Assembly: GCF_021729035.1 (NCBI RefSeq)
Contig: NZ_JAJSAP010000002.1
Location: 310,001-374,000 of the forward strand
Direction: 5' to 3'
Origin: Microbulbifer sediminum
GTDB lineage: Bacteria; Pseudomonadota; Gammaproteobacteria; Pseudomonadales; Cellvibrionaceae
Length of the DNA: 64,000 bases
Positions within the stretch are counted from its first letter, which is position 1. Each line of letters begins with the position of its first letter. Under the pieces are notes generated by a model. That model had not been told where the DNA came from. It saw nothing but the letters and a program-made list of their open reading frames with translations, and made no database searches. Position numbers and translations under genes: made by a program. Positions 59,761 to 64,000 of this stretch are shown piece after piece.

Positions 59761-62700
59761 ATGAAGAGAATGCTGATTAACGCAACTCAACCTGAAGAGT
59801 TGCGTGTAGCTCTGGTAGACGGCCAGTGGCTCTACGACCTGGATATCGAAAACCGCACCCGCCAGCAGAAAAAAGCCAACATTTACAAGGGCAAGATCAC
59901 TCGCGTCGAGCCTTCCCTGGAAGCTGCCTTCGTCGACTACGGCGAGGAACGACACGGTTTCCTTCCACTGAAAGAAATCTCCAGGGAATATTTCGTTAAA
60001 CAGCCCAAGGACATCGAAGGCCGCATCAAGATCAAGGATGTGGTCAAGGAAGGTATGGAAGTTATTGTCCAGGTGGACAAAGAGGAGCGCGGCAACAAGG
60101 GTGCCGCCCTCACCACTTTCATCAGCCTCGCGGGTCGCTACCTCGTCCTGATGCCTAACAACCCCCGCGCCGGCGGTATCTCCCGTCGTATTGAGGGCGA
60201 TGATCGCTCCGAGCTGCGCGATGCCCTTTCCAGCGTGGAAATCCCCTCCGGCATGGGCATTATTGTCCGTACCGCCGGCGTTGGCCGTAGCGGTGAGGAG
60301 CTCCAGTGGGACCTGAATTACCTGCTGCAGCTCTGGGATGCCATCAAGAAAGAGGCCGACGACTCCAAGGCGCCGCACTTCCTGTTCCAGGAAAGTAACG
60401 TCATCATCCGCGCAATCCGTGACTACATGCGCGACGACATCGGTGAAGTCATTGTCGATGACAAGGGCGCCTACCAGCTGGCCGCCGAGTTCGCACGCCA
60501 GGTGATGCCCCACTACGCCAACAAGGTGAAGTACTACGAAGACGCGATTCCGCTCTTCAACCGCTACCAGATCGAAAGCCAGATCGAGACGGCCTTCGAG
60601 CGCGAGGTCAAGTTACCCTCCGGCGGTTCCATCGTCATCGACGTCACAGAGGCCCTGATCTCCATCGACATCAACTCCTCCCGTGCCACCAAGGGTGGGG
60701 ATATCGAGGAGACAGCGCGCTCCATCAACCTGGAGGCCGCGGACGAAATCGCCCGCCAGCTGCGCCTGCGCGATATGGGCGGCCTGGTGGTCATCGACTT
60801 TATCGATATGCAGAACAAGTCGAACCAGCGCGAAGTGGAAAAGCGCATGGAAAAGGCCCTCGGCATGGACCGGGCCCGAGTACAGATCGGCCGCATTTCC
60901 CGCTTCGGCCTGCTGGAGATGTCCCGGCAGCGCCTGCGCCCATCCCTCGGGGAAACCACCTTCCGGGTCTGCCCCCGCTGTAGCGGCCAGGGCACCATTC
61001 GCGGCACCAAGTCGCTGGCACTGTCCATCCTGCGCCTGGTAGAGGAAGAGGCGAAGAAAGAGCGCAGTGCGGAAATCCGGGCCATCTGCCCGGTCAATGT
61101 CGCCACCTACCTGCTCAACGAGAAGCGCAAGGCGATTTCCCAGATCGAGTCGCGCAACAATACCCGTGTAGTGGTGGTGCCGAGCGCCGATCTGGAAACC
61201 CCGCATTTCGAGGTTCAACGGCTGCGGGATGACGACACAGCGACCCTCGAAACCTCCTACAAGATTGCAGGCACCCTCGAGGAGGCCCCGGACCAGGAAG
61301 AGGAGCCGATGCGGGCACCCGCCCAGCCCGCAGTGCAGCAGATCGCCCACACAGCACCTGCACCTACTCCCACTGAAAAGCCGGCGGCACCCGCTGCGGC
61401 GAAGGCCAAGCCCGGCCTGATCTCACGCCTGATCAGCGCCATCTCTGCCCTATTCTCCGGTGAGGAAGAAGAGGCCAAGACCAAGAAACACAAGAAAACC
61501 AAAGGCCGTGGCAAGAACTACCAGAAGCGCGGTCGCGGGGGCAGCCAGCGCGGCAGCCGCGGTGGCCGCACCAATCGGGGCGGTCGACGTCGTGAGGAAT
61601 CCCGTCGCGAGGAGAAACCAGCCGAAAAACAGGCGGACAAGCGAGAGGAGAAGCGCCAGGAAAAACGCGAGGAAAAGCGTGAAGACAAGGCCACTACCGC
61701 CAAGCGCGATGAAGGCCAGGGCGGCGAGCGCCCACAGCGTCGCCGCCGCCGTCGTCGCGGTGGTGAGGGACGTCGCCGTCGCGAGGAAGGCCAGCAGCCA
61801 ACTGCGGAAAAGGTAGCTTCCGGGGAAGTTGCCGAAACCTCCGGTGATGCCGCTGAGACCGAGGGCCAGGAGCGCCCGGCGCGTCGCCCAGGCAACGTCC
61901 GCGGCCGTCCGCAGCCCCGTCGTCGCGGTCGCCGCGGTGAGAATAAAGCGGCGGCTGCCGTAGCCCAGAACCAGGAAGAGCTGGATCGTGAGGTCAATGA
62001 GGCCATCGACGAAGCCGAGGGTGAGGCCAAGAAATCTGCCGACAAGCAACAGCAGGCCCCTGTAGAGGCTGCTGCCGGCCAGAAGCCGGAGGCCGCTACA
62101 GAAGGCAAGCGTGAGCCGAAGGCAGAGCGCCAGCCCCGCAAGCCGAAGGAAGCCAAGGCGGAAGAGACCACCAAGCCCGTGAGCGACAAGGGCAAAGGTA
62201 AAGCCGAGGGCGAGGGCGAGGCCGCGGACGAAAAGGCTAAGCGGAAACCCCGTCGCCAGCGGGAAGCACGCAAGGATTCCGGCGAGGAGGCGGAGCGCTC
62301 CGCGAAAGCCGCTGAGCGCAGTGGCGACCGGGACCAGCAGCGCCCGGAGGAGGCCCCGGCGCCGAGCCCGGCAGCACCGGAGCCGGAAACTGCAGGTGCA
62401 CCCGGCAAGGCTCCGGACGCCGAGAGCCAGGTCACCACTGCCGCTGTCTCTACTGATGAGGAAGCCGGCGAAGCGCCACGTACCGATACTGTGAAAGCCG
62501 AAGCGCCTGAAGCAGTCGCAACGGCACCTGCGCAGCCCGAGCCTGAGGAAGCTGCCGAATCGGCGGCAGAAGCCCAGCAACCGGAACCGGAAGCAGTAGC
62601 TGAAGCTGCTGAAGCACCGGCACCCGCAGCTGCAGAGCAGCCAGAGGAGCCGGCTGCTGAAGCACCCGCGGCAGCCCCGGTTGCAGCTGAGCCGAAGCAG

Positions 62701-62946
62701 GCAGCCCCGACCGGTGCTACGCCCGCTCGAGCCAGCAACGATCCGCGAGTGAACCCGAAACCGCTGGGTGCACTGGCGATCGTCACCGAGCAGCGCGATA
62801 TGGGACTCAACCAGCCGCTGGACACGTCCACCCCGGCTGCGATTGAGCATAAGCCCCGCGCCATCACGCGTCCGGCCAACGATCCACGCGTCGCGCGTGA
62901 GGCGAACCAGGCCAACGACGAGGACGGCTCCGCCCAGGCGAGCTGA
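59761..62946 (+). CDS. rne: Ribonuclease E
   Basis: RNase E is the main endonuclease of mRNA decay and rRNA/tRNA processing and the scaffold of the degradosome. The 1061 residues start [20 protein letters not shown]. The catalytic half (1-510) keeps E. coli numbering: S1 domain about 35-125, D303 and D346 as magnesium ligands, and the zinc link C404-PR-C407. The C-terminal half is disordered: a lysine/arginine- and glycine-rich RNA-binding stretch (about 580-640) with repeated REEKR units, long acidic/alanine-proline repeats, and two NDPR motifs at 993-996 and 1040-1043 like those in Pseudomonas RNase E. An upstream in-frame ATG (59722) is not used. Confidence 0.98.
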   Translation: MKRMLINATQPEELRVALVDGQWLYDLDIENRTRQQKKANIYKGKITRVEPSLEAAFVDYGEERHGFLPLKEISREYFVKQPKDIEGRIKIKDVVKEGMEVIVQVDKEERGNKGAALTTFISLAGRYLVLMPNNPRAGGISRRIEGDDRSELRDALSSVEIPSGMGIIVRTAGVGRSGEELQWDLNYLLQLWDAIKKEADDSKAPHFLFQESNVIIRAIRDYMRDDIGEVIVDDKGAYQLAAEFARQVMPHYANKVKYYEDAIPLFNRYQIESQIETAFEREVKLPSGGSIVIDVTEALISIDINSSRATKGGDIEETARSINLEAADEIARQLRLRDMGGLVVIDFIDMQNKSNQREVEKRMEKALGMDRARVQIGRISRFGLLEMSRQRLRPSLGETTFRVCPRCSGQGTIRGTKSLALSILRLVEEEAKKERSAEIRAICPVNVATYLLNEKRKAISQIESRNNTRVVVVPSADLETPHFEVQRLRDDDTATLETSYKIAGTLEEAPDQEEEPMRAPAQPAVQQIAHTAPAPTPTEKPAAPAAAKAKPGLISRLISAISALFSGEEEEAKTKKHKKTKGRGKNYQKRGRGGSQRGSRGGRTNRGGRRREESRREEKPAEKQADKREEKRQEKREEKREDKATTAKRDEGQGGERPQRRRRRRRGGEGRRRREEGQQPTAEKVASGEVAETSGDAAETEGQERPARRPGNVRGRPQPRRRGRRGENKAAAAVAQNQEELDREVNEAIDEAEGEAKKSADKQQQAPVEAAAGQKPEAATEGKREPKAERQPRKPKEAKAEETTKPVSDKGKGKAEGEGEAADEKAKRKPRRQREARKDSGEEAERSAKAAERSGDRDQQRPEEAPAPSPAAPEPETAGAPGKAPDAESQVTTAAVSTDEEAGEAPRTDTVKAEAPEAVATAPAQPEPEEAAESAAEAQQPEPEAVAEAAEAPAPAAAEQPEEPAAEAPAAAPVAAEPKQAAPTGATPARASNDPRVNPKPLGALAIVTEQRDMGLNQPLDTSTPAAIEHKPRAITRPANDPRVAREANQANDEDGSAQAS

Positions 62947-62953
62947 CCAGACA

Positions 62954-62980
62954 GGAGGCCCGTGCCCGCCACGGGCCTCC
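62954..62980 (+). terminator. Strong hairpin after rne
   Basis: GGAGGCCCGTG, loop CCCGC, CACGGGCCTCC: an 11-bp perfect stem 8 bp after the rne stop. It lacks a T run, so it may be a stabilising 3' hairpin or Rho-associated rather than an intrinsic terminator. Confidence 0.55.
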
Positions 62981-63059
62981 CACGTCACTCGCACAGGCAC
63001 CGAAATTGTTTAAAAATACAGCTAACCTATTGAACTGCCTAAAAAAATTATCCACGCCC

Positions 63060-63087
63060 TTGTACCCGACAACCACGTCGGTATAAT
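63060..63087 (+). promoter_or_regulatory. Promoter of tRNA-Ser
   Basis: TTGTAC (63060-63065) and consensus TATAAT (63082-63087) with a 16-bp spacer, ending 14 bp before the tRNA. A GCGCC stretch follows the -10 box, like the GC discriminator of stringently controlled stable-RNA promoters. Confidence 0.8.
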
Positions 63088-63101
63088 GCGCCGGACAATC
63101 T

Positions 63102-63189
63102 GGTGGGGTGGCTGAGTGGTCGAAAGCGGCGGTCTTGAAAACCGTTGACTGTAACAGGTCCCAGGGTTCGAATCCCTGCCCCACCGCCA
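63102..63189 (+). tRNA. tRNA-Ser(UGA)
   Basis: An 88-nt class II tRNA. The acceptor stem GGTGGGG pairs with CCCCACC (63179-63185), followed by discriminator G and encoded CCA (63187-63189). The anticodon loop CTTGAAA gives anticodon TGA at 63136-63138, reading UCA and other UCN serine codons. The long variable arm, expected for serine, and GGTTCGAAT in the T arm are present. A terminator follows directly. Confidence 0.97.
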
Positions 63190-63196
63190 TACAATA

Positions 63197-63224
63197 CAGC
63201 CCGGCTTTATGCCGGGCTTTTTTG
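63197..63224 (+). terminator. Terminator after tRNA-Ser
   Basis: AGCCCGGC / GCCGGGCT with loop TTTAT and six T, 8 bp after the tRNA. A second version of this hairpin occurs 131 bp downstream within the repeated unit. Confidence 0.9.
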
Positions 63225-63330
63225 TATGGTGCTACGGTGGATTTGGATAAGAACCCCGTTCGACCCGGAGGGCGACGCCCGGAGAGCCGCGAGCATAGCG
63301 AAGCGCATCCCCCACCGCCATATAAGGAAA

Positions 63331-63356
63331 CCCGGCTCCACGCCGGCTTTTTTTAT
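63331..63356 (+). terminator. Second terminator-like hairpin inside the tRNA-tail repeat
   Basis: CCGGC, loop TCCAC, GCCGG, then C and seven T. It is the diverged copy of the tRNA-Ser terminator. Confidence 0.75.
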
Positions 63357-63520
63357 ATGGGGTTGGGACAGATTTGGATAAGAACCCCGTTCGAGCCGGA
63401 GCTGGCACAGCCAGCGGAGACCAGCGAGCGCAGCGGAGCTACCCGGAGGGCGTCAGCCCGGAGAGCCGCGAGCGCAGCGAAGCGCATCCCTGCCCCTTGC
63501 CCCACTATCCGACGATCTGG

Positions 63521-63721
63521 AAATGAGGTCGGTGTGCCTAAAGGCTTCCCCGGGACCCCATCCCTGTCCAGTGTGGGCGTAAATAAATCCTGCGACGTTC
63601 TTTGCCTTGTATCAGGCTGCCCTGGCCGAGGACCGGCACGAAGGGCAATTCCCTCCACTACACTAGGCCTCAAGCCGGGATTAGCCGCCGACACCGAAAA
63701 AGTGCCCAGGGAGCGCCTTTA
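63521..63721. other. Spacer before the ycaC-like gene
   Basis: About 200 bp after the tRNA-tail repeat. It should hold the promoter of the ycaC-like gene; I see no strong consensus, no gene and no further repeat copy. Confidence 0.4.
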
Positions 63722-64000
63722 ATGAGCACCAAACCTTATATTCGCCTCGAGAAAGACAACGCCGCGGTACTATTGGTCGACCACCAGACCGGTCTGTGCT
63801 CATTGGTCCGGGATATAGAACCTGACAAGTTCAAGAATAATGTCCTGGCGCTGACAGACCTCGCCAAGTACTTCCAGCTGCCCACTATCCTCACCACCAG
63901 CTTTGAAGACGGGCCCAATGGCCCCCTGATGCCTGAAATCAAAGACAGCTTTCCCGATGCCCCCTATATTGCCCGGCCAGGGCAGATCAATGCCTGGGAC
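63722..64000 (+). CDS. ycaC: YcaC-like isochorismatase-family hydrolase (3' end missing)
   Basis: The first 93 residues of a cysteine hydrolase of the isochorismatase superfamily. The sequence KPYIRLEKDNAAVLLVDHQT followed by SLVRDIEPDKFKNNVLAL and LPTILTTSFEDGPNGPLMPE follows E. coli YcaC almost residue for residue, with the catalytic aspartate in VDHQTG. The catalytic cysteine lies beyond the window. AGGGAG precedes the ATG at a good distance. YcaC forms octameric rings; its substrate is not known. Confidence 0.93.
   Translation, partial: MSTKPYIRLEKDNAAVLLVDHQTGLCSLVRDIEPDKFKNNVLALTDLAKYFQLPTILTTSFEDGPNGPLMPEIKDSFPDAPYIARPGQINAWD

Larger units (their letters stand above)
63178..63520 (+). 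repeat. 131-bp duplication of tRNA-Ser tail, terminator and downstream unit
   Basis: The 3' end of the tRNA (CCCCACCGCCATA) at 63179-63191 recurs at 63310-63322; both are followed by a CCGGC/GCCGG hairpin with a T run and then by GATTTGGATAAG plus AACCCCGTTCGA (63240-63263 and 63371-63394). The period is 131 bp for both markers. A GC-rich unit with CCGGAGAGCCGCGAGC and AGCGAAGCGCATCC closes each copy; a third, decayed tail (CCCTGCCCCTTGCCCCAC) follows near 63490-63505. Confidence 0.85.

Noticed and set aside
61450-63000. Long open frames on the minus strand opposite the RNase E scaffold (about 500 codons)
   Set aside because: They mirror the Lys/Arg/Ala/Glu-rich repeats of rne, have leucine/serine/alanine-only composition and no ribosome site.
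63190-63721. Integration (att) site of a genomic island at the 3' end of tRNA-Ser
   Set aside because: The copied tRNA tail is only about 13 bp, recurs with a fixed 131-bp period together with the terminator, and no integrase is nearby; local tandem duplication explains it better.
63108-63722. Open frame running through tRNA-Ser and its tail repeats (204 codons)
   Set aside because: It starts inside the tRNA gene and crosses terminators and repeats; a by-product of GC-rich repeats rather than a gene.

Overview
This window reads as chromosomal DNA of a free-living, probably marine gammaproteobacterium close to Pseudomonas and the Cellvibrionales; something like Microbulbifer fits. The evidence is gene order (mnmA-hflD-purB-roxA; rpmF-plsX-fabD-fabG-acpP-fabF without fabH; pabC-mltG-tmk-holB-pilZ-tatD), GC-rich coding sequence, RNase E with NDPR motifs, a TonB-dependent receptor and a secreted M4 protease with PPC domains. 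The genus is inference. I see no insertion sequence, prophage, CRISPR array or rRNA.

Layout. 1-5272: 3' part of mnmA, then hflD, purB, roxA, a GNAT acetyltransferase and a small unknown gene, all on the + strand. 5348-16796: a C2 and fatty-acid carbon region with malate synthase G, a LysR regulator, two isocitrate lyases of different subfamilies, an acetyl-CoA hydrolase/transferase-like protein and a FadE-like acyl-CoA dehydrogenase. 17110-24074: rraA, an L,D-transpeptidase, the divergent ppsA/ppsR pair, pabB and a small glutaredoxin-like gene. 24252-27996: a TetR regulator overlapping an HlyD-ABC-permease exporter operon. 28007-36342: cysB, a 5'-nucleotidase coupled to a TetR regulator, a TonB-dependent receptor, and the divergent puuB-like/puuA-like polyamine pair. 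36791-45513: vibriolysin-like protease, alanine/sodium symporter, D-cysteine desulfhydrase-like enzyme, a stand-alone yajC, a short AraC-type protein, bcp, a DUF2244 protein and malate dehydrogenase. 45600-56582 (- strand): the yceD-rpmF-plsX-fabD-fabG-acpP-fabF fatty-acid block running into pabC-mltG-tmk-holB-pilZ-tatD-dUTPase. 56691-64000: maf, a HAD phosphatase, rluC, rne behind a long leader, tRNA-Ser(UGA) followed by a repeat that copies its tail, and the start of a ycaC-like hydrolase.

How the genes work together. FadE produces acetyl-CoA; isocitrate lyase and malate synthase carry it through the glyoxylate shunt; malate dehydrogenase and PEP synthase (controlled by PpsR) lead on to gluconeogenesis. 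The fab block supplies fatty acids and phospholipid precursors. PabB and PabC both serve p-aminobenzoate and folate synthesis from separate loci. Tmk and an all-alpha dUTPase sit in one co-oriented block, as do RluC and RNase E around a common intergenic region.

Most unusual signals: (1) a 19-bp sequence shared exactly between the promoter regions of the TonB receptor and the puuB/puuA pair, suggesting one polyamine regulon; (2) a 131-bp duplication after tRNA-Ser that repeats the 3' end of the tRNA plus its terminator, an arrangement like the tyrT/rtT repeats of E. coli; (3) two unlike isocitrate lyases side by side; (4) a perfect palindrome lying inside a near-consensus promoter in front of the exporter regulator; (5) a hairpin-rich rne leader.
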